DNA of 39,153 nt. It comes from Clostridiales bacterium. GTDB lineage: Bacteria; Bacillota; Clostridia; Saccharofermentanales; Saccharofermentanaceae. Below are positions 1 through 7,883 of the stretch, one piece after another; the stretch's first letter is position 1; every line of letters begins with the position of its first letter. The notes beneath the pieces were generated by a model. It was not told where the DNA came from. It saw only the letters and a program-made list of their open reading frames with translations, and searched no databases. The stretch lies in contig JAGAXM010000026.1 in NCBI GenBank assembly GCA_017940895.1, forward strand, positions 1 through 39,153, given 5' to 3'. The translations under genes and the position numbers were made by a program.

Positions 1-1
1 A

Positions 2-136
2 TACTTTGCCGATATAAGAACTTACACAGAGACTTGTTCCCGCAACGGCATAAGCCCTTTTGACGCGCTCTCAAGACTTATGGCTGGAAATCCTTATTCA
101 CTTGATGAGGTCCTGAGTTCTGGGGACTGTGAATAG
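2..136 (+). CDS. C-terminal fragment of a transposase (IS66-like?), cut by the window edge
   Basis: An open frame from the left edge ends at TAG 134-136 and encodes 44 residues. It contains IRTYTETCSRNGIS, FDALSRLMAGNP and a short acidic tail, which resembles the C-terminus of IS66-type transposases found in clostridia. The family match is from memory. The last 43 bases run antisense through the 3' end of the symporter gene, so no space remains for a normal IS right end. This suggests a truncated element, or an insertion that reshaped the end of the neighbouring gene. Without the upstream part it cannot be said whether the transposase is intact. Confidence 0.5.
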   Translation, partial: YFADIRTYTETCSRNGISPFDALSRLMAGNPYSLDEVLSSGDCE

Positions 137-1068
137 TAACGGTCATCTTCTATCCTTCTTAAGATGCCCGCAAGGATGGCTCCGGAGATGTTATGCCATA
201 CCGAGAAGATCGCTCCCGGCACCGTCGCGAGGGAAAGATCCGGGAAAGCCGTACCCGCAAGTGAAGTCGCAAGACCCGAATTCTGCATACCGATCTCGAC
301 CGAAAGAGCCTTTTTCTTTGCCGCAGGCAGCTTAAGCACAATACCGAGAAGGAATCCCGCAGCGTAGCCCAGCACATTATGGAGCACCACCACGGCAAAG
401 ACGACAGCGCCCGTCTCCATTATCTTCTGCGAATTGTGGGAGACAACGGAAGCCACTATAAGCGCGATGGCGGCAACGGAGATAACGGGCAGAATGCCTG
501 CTGCCCGTGAAGTAAACTTGCCCAAGAAACGGTTAATAATAAAGCCGAGTACGATAGGAACGATGACCACTTTGACGATAGACAGGAACATGGACAGGAC
601 ATCGACCTGCACCGTAGTCCTTAAGAAAACGTATGTGATCGCGGGTGTAAGCACGGGAGCCAAGAGCGTATTTATTGCCGTCATGCCTACCGAAAGCGCG
701 ACGTCGCCTTTACTTAAATAAGTGATGACATTGCTTGCGGTGCCGCCGGGGCATGTGCCGACAAGGATAACGCCCGCCAGAAGTCCCGCTTCCAGCCCGA
801 AAAGCTTTCCAAGTCCGAAAGCCAGCAGCGGCATGACCGTAAACTGTGCAAAGCAACCGATGATGATGTCTTTCGGGTGTTTAAATACCACCGCGAAATC
901 AACGGGTTTAAGCGTAAGGCCCATGCCGAACATAACGGCCATCAGAAGATAATTGATCCATGAAGTCTGTACCCAAAGACAGGATCCCGGCACAAACAGT
1001 GCAAGCACCGAGACTGCCAGGATTATCAAAGCCATATATTTACCGACAAATTCGCCTATGGTCTTCAT
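94..1068 (-). CDS. Bile acid:sodium symporter (BASS/SBF) family transporter
   Basis: This is a 324-residue integral membrane protein with about nine to ten hydrophobic segments and the BASS-family features GMGLTLKP near residue 50, GTCPGGTASNVITYLSKGD near residue 105 and the late segment GMQNSGLATSLA. Family members carry bile acids, pantoate, pyrimidine precursors or keto acids with Na+; the substrate here is unknown. The start ATG overlaps the TGA of the upstream gene (ATGA), so the two are probably translationally coupled. The last dozen residues (SQSPELRTSSSE) lie antisense to the transposase tail and may not be native. Confidence 0.85.
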   Translation of the reverse strand: MKTIGEFVGKYMALIILAVSVLALFVPGSCLWVQTSWINYLLMAVMFGMGLTLKPVDFAVVFKHPKDIIIGCFAQFTVMPLLAFGLGKLFGLEAGLLAGVILVGTCPGGTASNVITYLSKGDVALSVGMTAINTLLAPVLTPAITYVFLRTTVQVDVLSMFLSIVKVVIVPIVLGFIINRFLGKFTSRAAGILPVISVAAIALIVASVVSHNSQKIMETGAVVFAVVVLHNVLGYAAGFLLGIVLKLPAAKKKALSVEIGMQNSGLATSLAGTAFPDLSLATVPGAIFSVWHNISGAILAGILRRIEDDRYYSQSPELRTSSSE

Positions 1069-1712
1069 GTTTCTTCATCGAGATAATCCAGGTATTCTGT
1101 ACACATGGATCTGCTCCATTCTTCCACATATGACTTAAGAAGATCTTCCTGAACTACATCTTCAGTTACGGCATAGTAGCCTCTCTGATTTACCGGGCTC
1201 CATTCGGTCATGAAGAACAGAAGCATATTATCGTAGGATTCAGGTACCTCTTCATCAATATCTACCTTGTAGTCTTCGGGAATATCGAAGATGTCGCCGT
1301 TCTTCGTCAGGCAGAAATAGATGTTCCCCCATCTTATGTCTTCCTTGAAGATGATCCTGCAGCCGTATTCAGACCCGAGCTTTTCTTTGATGACAGTATC
1401 TGCATAAGACCCGGAAGCACTGACAACACGCTCTATAACAGGATCCAGTTCCTCCCGCGAATAAGGTCTTGTTCCTTCAATACACTCGGTATCGTTACGG
1501 TACTCGATGTTATATTTCACCACGTAATTACAGAATTCATCGTCAACGCTTACAGGCGTCGACTCTTTCTGCATATAATTCTCACCGGTTCGGGTAGTTA
1601 TCGAAGTACCCTGTTCCGTTATGATGATGCTCCTGATCTCATTAAAAGGCAGCATCACGGACTTTAAGAACTTGCTGTATCTTATTCCGGTCTCGCTTAA
1701 GATGAACGCCAT
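1065..1712 (-). CDS. Hypothetical protein, first gene of the symporter operon
   Basis: 215 residues, acidic and soluble, with no signal peptide or membrane segment. I do not recognise a family. The N-terminal 50 residues (FILSETGIRYSKFL, then LPFNEIRSIIITEQG) look like a small beta-rich PH-like unit of the kind that starts with a promoter-of-response sentence, but this is weak. A GAGGAG ribosome site lies about 10 bases before the ATG, and a TATAAT box lies near 1757-1762, overlapping the end of the next gene. The gene ends in an ATGA overlap with the symporter, so they share an mRNA. Its role is unknown. Confidence 0.6.
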   Translation of the reverse strand: MAFILSETGIRYSKFLKSVMLPFNEIRSIIITEQGTSITTRTGENYMQKESTPVSVDDEFCNYVVKYNIEYRNDTECIEGTRPYSREELDPVIERVVSASGSYADTVIKEKLGSEYGCRIIFKEDIRWGNIYFCLTKNGDIFDIPEDYKVDIDEEVPESYDNMLLFFMTEWSPVNQRGYYAVTEDVVQEDLLKSYVEEWSRSMCTEYLDYLDEET

Positions 1713-1757
1713 CTGTTAAACCTCTCCTCTGAAGTGATCACTCACTTCCATAGAAGA

Positions 1758-2258
1758 TTATATAACAGAACTTTTCTTAATCGCAGGGATCGATGTGACG
1801 GGAACGAAGATGACGACAGCGGCAACCCCCTGGATCATGTTGAAGAACAAAGATCCTGCGGCAGCCTCGGGACCGTACATGAAAGGCAGAGCCTCGAATA
1901 TGAAGTAACCTGCGATCATGATGATCTCTGCGATAACTCCGATGATGATCTTCTTAAGAACAGTAATCTTGAACTTTCGAAGGCTCACACCTGCAACATA
2001 ACCCATCAGTCCCTTAATGATGAACGTGGGGATAATATACTGCGCATAACCTGCTAAAAGATCCGAAAGAGCAGAACCGATGGCCGCAGGAAAAAATGCT
2101 ATGGGGCCGAGGATAAAAGAACTGATCAGGATAACGGGATCACCCAGGTTAATATACCCTATCGCAGTGGGGATTCTGATCTGTGTAGCAACAAATACAA
2201 AAGCTGCCATGAGTCCGCAGATGGCCACCTTTCTTAGCTTTGGAACATTGTTACTCAT
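1758..2258 (-). CDS. ECF transporter S component (vitamin-binding membrane subunit)
   Basis: 166 residues with five to six hydrophobic helices. The stretch NLGDPVILISSFILGP, then GSALSDLLAGY and IIKGLMGYVAG, matches the ECF-type S subunits of the PF07155 family. These bind a vitamin or precursor and pair with a shared EcfT/EcfA module, which is not in this window. Possible ligands include hydroxymethylpyrimidine and pyridoxine-like compounds; nothing here decides. The ATG at 2258 is preferred over an upstream in-frame GTG because GAGGTG lies at proper distance before it. No riboswitch was seen in the 135 bases before the gene. Confidence 0.8.
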   Translation of the reverse strand: MSNNVPKLRKVAICGLMAAFVFVATQIRIPTAIGYINLGDPVILISSFILGPIAFFPAAIGSALSDLLAGYAQYIIPTFIIKGLMGYVAGVSLRKFKITVLKKIIIGVIAEIIMIAGYFIFEALPFMYGPEAAAGSLFFNMIQGVAAVVIFVPVTSIPAIKKSSVI

Positions 2259-2329
2259 AATGATCACCTCTTTTACATATTCAAGTGATAGGAATTATAT
2301 ATCCGCCCTGTACCCAGGTCAATAAATAA

Positions 2330-2349
2330 CCGGCGGAAAATGCCGCCGG
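2330..2349 (-). terminator. Hairpin terminator after ackA
   Basis: A perfect 7-bp GC stem (CCGGCGG/CCGCCGG) with a 6-base loop lies 45 bases past the ackA stop. It is followed on the minus strand by TTATTTATTG, a modest T-rich tract. Confidence 0.65.
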
Positions 2350-2393
2350 CTATTATACTTAAATTTTATAACCGGTTATCACTCCGGAAGATA

Positions 2394-3593
2394 TCAGCTC
2401 TTTACTAGCTCCTCTGTCTCCTTCGCGATAGCGAGCTCCTCGTTTGTAGGGATGACACAGACTGTTACCTTTGAAGAAGGCTTGCTGATGATAGCTTCCT
2501 TGCCTCTCAGGCCTGCGTTCTTCTCTTCGTCGAACTCTACACCCAGGAACTCGAGATCCTTACACATAGCAGATCTCATAGTATCCGTATTCTCACCGAT
2601 ACCTGCCGTGAAGACGATTACGTCAACGCCGCCCATTGCAGCAGCATAGGAACCGATGATCTTCTTTCCCTGATATGCGAACATTTCGAGTGCGAGATGA
2701 GCTCTCTCATTGCCCTCGCTCTCAGCCTTGGCAAGATCACGGAAGTCGGAGCTTACACCGGATACACCGAGAACACCGCTCTTCTTGTTGAGAAGAGTAT
2801 CGATCTCCTCAGGTGCAAGACCTTCTCTCTGCATAAGGAAAGGTACGATCGCAGGATCGATATCACCTGTTCTTGTTCCCATGCAGATACCTGCAAGAGG
2901 AGTAAGACCCATGGATGTATCCTGGCACTTGCCGTCCTTGACAGCTGCGAAGGAAGATCCGTTACCGAGGTGGCATGTGACGATCTTAAGATCCTCATAG
3001 GGCTTGCCGAGGAACTCGGCAACTCTGTGGCTTACATATCTGTGAGATGTTCCGTGGAAACCGTAACGGCGGATATCATACTTCTCGGAGATCTCATAAG
3101 GAAGAGCATATGTGTAAGCCTTAGCGGGCATTGTCTGATGGAATGCTGTATCGAATACTGCAACCTGGGGAGTACCTGCAGGAAGAACAGACTCGCATGC
3201 CTCGATACCTGTGAGGTTTGCGGGATTGTGGAGAGGTCCCAGAGGGAAGCACTCCTTAATTACTCTCTTAACATCGTCATTTACAATGACAGACTCGCTG
3301 TAGTACTTACCGCCGTGGAGAACTCTGTGGCCTACGGCAGAGATCTCGGAAACATCAGAGATAACTCCTGTCTCGGGATCTGTAAGCTGCGAGAGAACGA
3401 GTTTTACGGCTACCTTATGGTTAGGAAGCTCAACATCCTTCTCAAGCTCAACGCCCTTTGAACTCTTGTAAGAAAGCTTTCCGTCGATACCGATTCTGTC
3501 GGCATTACCCTTAGCAAGAACAGTACCTGTCTCCATGTCGAAAAGCTGGAACTTACAGGAAGAACTTCCGCAGTTGATAACTAAAATCTTCAT
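2394..3593 (-). CDS. ackA: Acetate kinase
   Basis: 399 residues, the usual length. It interconverts acetyl phosphate + ADP with acetate + ATP in the cytoplasm, the ATP-yielding end of mixed-acid fermentation. Visible motifs are VINCGSSSCKFQL at the N-terminus, AVGHRVLHGG near residue 85, AVFDTAFHQTMP near residue 145, HLGNGSS near residue 208 and GIGENTDTMR near residue 330, covering the acetate/phosphate and nucleotide sites of the ASKHA fold. An AAGGAG site lies 7 bases before ATG. It follows pta by 29 bases, the standard pta-ackA operon, and ends before a GC hairpin. Confidence 0.97.
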   Translation of the reverse strand: MKILVINCGSSSCKFQLFDMETGTVLAKGNADRIGIDGKLSYKSSKGVELEKDVELPNHKVAVKLVLSQLTDPETGVISDVSEISAVGHRVLHGGKYYSESVIVNDDVKRVIKECFPLGPLHNPANLTGIEACESVLPAGTPQVAVFDTAFHQTMPAKAYTYALPYEISEKYDIRRYGFHGTSHRYVSHRVAEFLGKPYEDLKIVTCHLGNGSSFAAVKDGKCQDTSMGLTPLAGICMGTRTGDIDPAIVPFLMQREGLAPEEIDTLLNKKSGVLGVSGVSSDFRDLAKAESEGNERAHLALEMFAYQGKKIIGSYAAAMGGVDVIVFTAGIGENTDTMRSAMCKDLEFLGVEFDEEKNAGLRGKEAIISKPSSKVTVCVIPTNEELAIAKETEELVKS

Positions 3594-3622
3594 ATTTAAA
3601 CTCCTTAAATAGTAATCAGTTA

Positions 3623-4720
3623 TTAGCCGTTAGCCTTAGCAGCCTGAGCCTGAACAGCGGTGATGGCAACTGTTCCTACGATATCGTCAGCATAGCAGCC
3701 TCTGGACAGGTCGTTAACAGGCATTGCGAGACCCTGGAGAACAGGACCGTAAGCGTTAGCCTTAGCAAGTCTCTGAACAAGCTTGTAGCCGATGTTACCA
3801 GCCTCGAGAGACGGGAATACGAGAGTGTTTGCATGACCTGCAACCTTGCTCTCGGGAGCCTTCAACTTACCTACTGTCTCATCAAGAGCAGCATCGAGCT
3901 GGAGCTCACCGTCAACGATGAGCTCGGGCCAGTTCTCGTGTGCGATCTTAACTGCCTCGGCAACCTTTGTAACGTCATCGTGCTTTGCAGAACCCATTGT
4001 GGAGTAAGAAAGCATTGCAACCTTAGCCTGGTGTCCCGTGAACTGCTCGAAAGACTCTGCAGAGAGCTTAGCGATCTCAGCGAGCTTGGGAGAATCGAAG
4101 TCTGTGTTTACAGCGCAGTCAGCGAATACGAATGTACCGTTATCGCCGAGGTCGCAGTTAGGAACTTCCATAAGGAAGAAGCCGGAAACAGAAGAAACGC
4201 CCTTCTTCATCTTGAGAAGCTGAAGAGCAGGGCGGATTGTATTGCCTGTGGAGTGGCATGCACCGGAAACGGCACCGTCAGCATCGCCGCACTTGCACAT
4301 GAGGCAGGCATAGAACATGTAGTCAGTCTCCATGAGCTGCTGAGCCTTCTCAGCCGTAACGCCCTTCTTTGTAGCGCTTGCGATCGCAGCCTCTGTCTCC
4401 TCTGCGGAGAGGCCCTTCTTCTCTGCCTTAGCCTTAGCAGCGGCAACCATTGTATCTACACCTCTGAGTTCAAGGAACTTATCGAGGTACTTCTGCTTAT
4501 TGGGATCATTGAAAGGATCTACGATAGTAGCGCCGCTGATATCAAAACCTGCGCCGTTCTTCTCGATCTCTTCGGGTGTTCCTATGATAATGAGGTTAGC
4601 GAGATTCTCTTTAAGAATCTTCTCTGCTGCCTCGAACGTTCTCTTGTCCATTGACTCGGGAAGTACGATAGTCTGCTTGTCTGACTTTGCCTTAGCCTTG
4701 ATATCATCAATAATTGCCAT
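3623..4720 (-). CDS. pta: Phosphate acetyltransferase
   Basis: 365 residues. It converts acetyl-CoA + phosphate to acetyl phosphate + CoA and feeds AckA. The PTA/PTB-family fold is visible from IVLPESMDKRTFEAAE at the start through CLMCKCGDADGAVSGACHST near residue 150 to the C-terminal DLSRGCYADDIVGTVAITAVQ. This is the short single-domain form typical of Firmicutes. The ATG at 4720 was chosen because an AGGAG site lies about 10 bases before it. A longer reading frame up to 4792 would add 24 non-conserved residues and overlap the upstream gene. Confidence 0.96.
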   Translation of the reverse strand: MAIIDDIKAKAKSDKQTIVLPESMDKRTFEAAEKILKENLANLIIIGTPEEIEKNGAGFDISGATIVDPFNDPNKQKYLDKFLELRGVDTMVAAAKAKAEKKGLSAEETEAAIASATKKGVTAEKAQQLMETDYMFYACLMCKCGDADGAVSGACHSTGNTIRPALQLLKMKKGVSSVSGFFLMEVPNCDLGDNGTFVFADCAVNTDFDSPKLAEIAKLSAESFEQFTGHQAKVAMLSYSTMGSAKHDDVTKVAEAVKIAHENWPELIVDGELQLDAALDETVGKLKAPESKVAGHANTLVFPSLEAGNIGYKLVQRLAKANAYGPVLQGLAMPVNDLSRGCYADDIVGTVAITAVQAQAAKANG

Positions 4721-4773
4721 AGACGTATATCTCCTGTCTTTATTATTTACAATAAAGAAGTATACCCCCAAGG

Positions 4774-5997
4774 TTAAGTCACGGCAAGGCAAACGTCCAA
4801 ATTCTCACGGGCATAAAAGACGAATCTTCCGTCCTCTTCCCTGTATATCATAGACAGCGCGGGACTGCTCGAATAAGTCGCGACACGAGAACCCTCGAGG
4901 ATACATGCGCGCTCGTACATATCCATATCGTCAATCTCGAGTGCGATGTGCATAATATCCGAATAAATACCGACGGCCTCCGAACCCTGGGTGCTGCCGT
5001 ACGAATAGTAATACTGCTGCCTGACAAGACCGTAATTTAATATCTGCATCTTAAGCCAGTTGTACGAATCCGAAGGAAGATCTCCCGTCTCCGACAAGTG
5101 CCTCATTGTTACGACAGACTCTTCGACATCGACCGCCGCAGCAACATTATGGGAATACACATAAATACCGTCAGCATAAGCATATGCGAACAGCGGGATG
5201 TCATCCGATACCTGAGCTCCGAGAACAAGAGCAAGGTTTTTCTCATACGATCCCGCAGGAAGAAGCCCGTTGTTTTCGAGATTTCTTATGAGCCTTAAGT
5301 CTATCGAGGATATCCGTATGCCTGTAAGAGAGGAGTACTCCACGGGATGCTCCTCCCCGATCTGCTCTAGAGAAGAATAGCTTCCGTCTCCCTCCGAGGG
5401 ATCATCAAGAGAGTAGAACGAGCCCTGCTCATAAGAGGCAACACTCAAAGCTTCCGGCCTCATGTTGCCCTCCTCGTCGAAAAGCACATGAACCAGCTCC
5501 TCTATCTTCTCCCCGTCCTTAACGCTGCCGTAGACCGTGTAGTAGTTAATGTATGCATCAAGGAATGCGGCAAGATCCGTATTGGACACCGCTTCAAAAT
5601 CAAAGTACCCCAATATCTGCTCTTTAAGCTGCATGGCTTTGATCCTGTCGCCGCTTCTTACGTACATCATCAGGAGTAAAGCCTGATCCTCGAGTCTGTA
5701 CTCGCCACTCGACTCGGCATCCTGATAGGAAAGTCTGCCTGCGATCATATACGAAGACGGGATCAGCATAGATTCATCATCGACTCCGACCATGAGCTGC
5801 TTCGTCCTCATCCACAGATAATCGGATACGATCCCGTGATCCGAAGCGACGGATCTGTGCTCGAAGTCGACAATAGGCGCCGTCTCGATATCAAACTTAA
5901 CCGCACCGCCGTAGTATCTCTGGTACAGAAGATACCCGCCTCCGAGTATGAGTGCGGCAAGCGCACAGATAATGATGATGGTAATCCGTTTCTTCAT
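4774..5997 (-). CDS. Membrane-anchored protein of unknown function, helical, possibly GH8-like
   Basis: 407 residues: an N-terminal membrane anchor (residues 4-26) followed by a long outer region. The body is rich in helices (RLEDQALLLMMYVRSGD, LAAFLDAYINYYTVYG, LRLIRNLENNGLLP), a pattern like the alpha/alpha barrels of glycoside hydrolase family 8-like proteins. I see no certain catalytic residues, so enzyme activity is only a possibility. It lies 53 bases upstream of pta and 63 bases downstream of the first sigma gene, with no clear terminator before it. Read-through from that operon is possible. No ribosome site is evident before the ATG. Confidence 0.6.
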   Translation of the reverse strand: MKKRITIIIICALAALILGGGYLLYQRYYGGAVKFDIETAPIVDFEHRSVASDHGIVSDYLWMRTKQLMVGVDDESMLIPSSYMIAGRLSYQDAESSGEYRLEDQALLLMMYVRSGDRIKAMQLKEQILGYFDFEAVSNTDLAAFLDAYINYYTVYGSVKDGEKIEELVHVLFDEEGNMRPEALSVASYEQGSFYSLDDPSEGDGSYSSLEQIGEEHPVEYSSLTGIRISSIDLRLIRNLENNGLLPAGSYEKNLALVLGAQVSDDIPLFAYAYADGIYVYSHNVAAAVDVEESVVTMRHLSETGDLPSDSYNWLKMQILNYGLVRQQYYYSYGSTQGSEAVGIYSDIMHIALEIDDMDMYERACILEGSRVATYSSSPALSMIYREEDGRFVFYARENLDVCLAVT

Positions 5998-6060
5998 AGA
6001 TAAATCAATGATAAGTAAAGATAGTCATTTGCAACATAATATCAGACCAAACAATCGCTC

Positions 6061-7692
6061 TCAAGGCACTACTTCAACCTCATATCCGTCTTCAACTACT
6101 ACATAATCCATATCATCAATATAGTTTTGATAATATGTATCCTCCTCGCCCCCAAAGAAAGTCCAACTAACAAAATGATTATTGTCTATAGGTGAAATGT
6201 ATAACAAACACGGGGATTCAGTCGACCTATAAATGTTGTGCCCATTGGATGAAGTAGCAACTAACTCATAAGGATATATATTTCCTTCCCAAGTCTCAAT
6301 ATAAACACTACCATCCTCTGATATTCGAGTAACTTCAGAATAAGGTTGAATATAACTATCATAATTAAAAGAACCAACCTGTACAGAACCAGTTAACAAG
6401 GATCCCCAAGAGGTCATTTGACCATCATCAGACTCTATGCTCACACAATCTTCAAACAAGTTATAATACTCATCAAAACTCAGATCAAACTGCTGGTCAG
6501 GTGCCAAAGCATTATACTCATTCCAGTTACACATTAGACTGGTAGAAAAGCGTGTTCCTTCAATAATTCTGGCATACACAGAATACCCGATAGACTCCAA
6601 GGTATGTCCATCATTTATATAACCATTATCCGGATCATCCGGATCGGGCACCCAAATAAGATTCAATTCATTAACAATCGGATAATCCGTCCAATATTCA
6701 GATGCCGACAGTTCTATGATCGGTATTGGCGTAGGTGTCGGGGTATCTGTGGGCAGCGGTGTAGGAGTAGCCGTTGGGGCCGCTGTTGTTTCTATCACAA
6801 CAGCTACTGATTCCTCAGCAACTGCATTTCTGTCCAGATATCCTTTAACACCTATTACTGCAGCAGTAGGAATAGCAACAACTAACACTCCGGCTATTAT
6901 CTTCGCTGCTGTAGTTGTAAGGAATCCTCCTTTAGCTACATCTTTAACCGTGTCATTTGAGGCTAGCTGTGTTACAGCATCCACTATAGCGGGCGCAACG
7001 TTCGAAGCCTGATCTCCGATCAATGTTGAGATATTGATATTCGGCACCTTAAGATTATCCGAATTTGCATTGAAGAATCTTGTAAGGAACGGTACAGCAG
7101 GTGCACCTGCGAATGCATCCTTGTTGTCCTTCTCGTACTTCTTAACGCCTTCCTTGATCTTTGCCCTGGAGGTCATCAGTCTTGTCTTAACTGTTCCAAC
7201 AGGACAATTCATTAATTCTGCAATCGTCTCTACAGGCAGTTCACTGTAGTAATGCATATGTATCGTCTGATACTGAACATCCGACAAGGAGTCCTTGATG
7301 ATCTTATCCAAAGCTTCCCTCTTTGTCTTCTCCATAATGTAGGTGTCTGGAAGACTCTCAAGGTCATCGTCAAGCTGAAGACTTTCATCTGCCGCTACAG
7401 CATCATCGTAAGAAACATCTCCCTTTCTCTTCTTATACAGATCAAGGGACTTGGTTGTAGCTATCCTCTTAAGCCAGGAAATGAATGTCTTATCATCTTC
7501 AAGACTGCCTATCTTCCTGTATACCGTAAGATAGGTATCCTGCATTGCATCGAAGGCATCATCTTCATTTCTGAGAATACCCAGGCAGATGAAATACACC
7601 ATCCTCTGTGTCTTGGTATACAGTTCTTCATATGCCGACTCATCGCCGGATTTAAACTTGGCAACCAATTCTGCGTAGTCTTCAAACAACAT
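6061..7692 (-). CDS. Membrane-anchored ECF sigma factor with an extracellular domain (copy 1)
   Basis: 543 residues. Residues 13-90 hold sigma region 2 (DAFDAMQDTYLTVYRKI, FISWLKRIATTKSLDLYKKR) and residues 120-180 region 4 with its helix-turn-helix (LPVETIAELMNCPVGTVKTR). A linker with VPFLTRFF (200-207) and a membrane segment near 262-285 (AGVLVVAIPTAAVIGVKG) follow. Next come a Thr/Pro stalk (PTATPTPLPTDTPTPTP) and about 215 outer residues of unknown fold. The topology implies a tethered sigma factor, with the outer domain likely sensing a signal. ATG 7692 was chosen because AAGGAG lies 6 bases upstream, overlapping the stop of the small ORF before it. It belongs to an operon driven by the ECF-type promoter at 9238-9263. 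Confidence 0.88.
   Translation of the reverse strand: MLFEDYAELVAKFKSGDESAYEELYTKTQRMVYFICLGILRNEDDAFDAMQDTYLTVYRKIGSLEDDKTFISWLKRIATTKSLDLYKKRKGDVSYDDAVAADESLQLDDDLESLPDTYIMEKTKREALDKIIKDSLSDVQYQTIHMHYYSELPVETIAELMNCPVGTVKTRLMTSRAKIKEGVKKYEKDNKDAFAGAPAVPFLTRFFNANSDNLKVPNINISTLIGDQASNVAPAIVDAVTQLASNDTVKDVAKGGFLTTTAAKIIAGVLVVAIPTAAVIGVKGYLDRNAVAEESVAVVIETTAAPTATPTPLPTDTPTPTPIPIIELSASEYWTDYPIVNELNLIWVPDPDDPDNGYINDGHTLESIGYSVYARIIEGTRFSTSLMCNWNEYNALAPDQQFDLSFDEYYNLFEDCVSIESDDGQMTSWGSLLTGSVQVGSFNYDSYIQPYSEVTRISEDGSVYIETWEGNIYPYELVATSSNGHNIYRSTESPCLLYISPIDNNHFVSWTFFGGEEDTYYQNYIDDMDYVVVEDGYEVEVVP
6890..7689 (-). repeat. Long direct repeat, copy 1 (sigma domain coding region)
   Basis: About 800 bases match 12180-12979 at a fixed offset of 5290 with no indel seen, and with only scattered, mostly silent changes. 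It covers the sigma domain, linker and membrane segment. The sensor-coding part beyond it differs, except for the last 60-70 bases of the two genes. Confidence 0.85.
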
Positions 7693-7702
7693 ATTATTCT
7701 CC

Positions 7703-7849
7703 TTAACTATCATTTGTATCACATTTGTGTTCTTCTTTGCATATCACTTTAGAATTACCAATTTTAGGGATAACCATTTCCTTCGCTACCGCTCTGAAAA
7801 ACCTTGTAAGAAACGGAAGCTTACATTCGAATTCACTTGATCCGTTCAT
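7703..7849 (-). CDS. 48-residue micro-protein with KLPFLTRFFR core (family member 1)
   Basis: A short ORF in the gap between the CAP/DUF4214 gene and the sigma gene. The ATG at 7849 has AGGAG 8 bases upstream, and the TAA at 7703-7705 merges with the AAGGAG of the sigma gene, so coupling is likely. The product begins MNGSSEFECKLPFLTRFFRA and then has a basic/polar tail. The first 20 residues align without gaps to the other small ORF (7849 versus 10088), 13 of 20 identical. PFLTRFF also occurs in all three sigma factors between region 4 and the membrane. It starts exactly 34 bases after the preceding stop. I know no such family. A partial duplicate of the sigma linker is the alternative. Confidence 0.6.
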   Translation of the reverse strand: MNGSSEFECKLPFLTRFFRAVAKEMVIPKIGNSKVICKEEHKCDTNDS

Positions 7850-7883
7850 AAAACTCGCTCCTATACTAATAATCGCTATTCAA

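Noticed and set aside
2259..2393. A vitamin riboswitch before the ECF S-component gene
   Set aside because: Only the ackA hairpin and no thiamine, cobalamin or FMN aptamer core could be found.
2697..3461. A 254-codon plus-strand frame inside ackA
   Set aside because: It is the antisense shadow of a well-conserved enzyme gene and matches no family.
4721..4792. A longer start for pta
   Set aside because: The added residues are not conserved, overlap the neighbouring gene and lack a ribosome site; ATG 4720 has one.
6720..6790. Short Thr/Pro-coding repeats in the sigma genes
   Set aside because: They encode a flexible stalk seen in sigma copies 1 and 2; they are not a CRISPR or regulatory repeat array.
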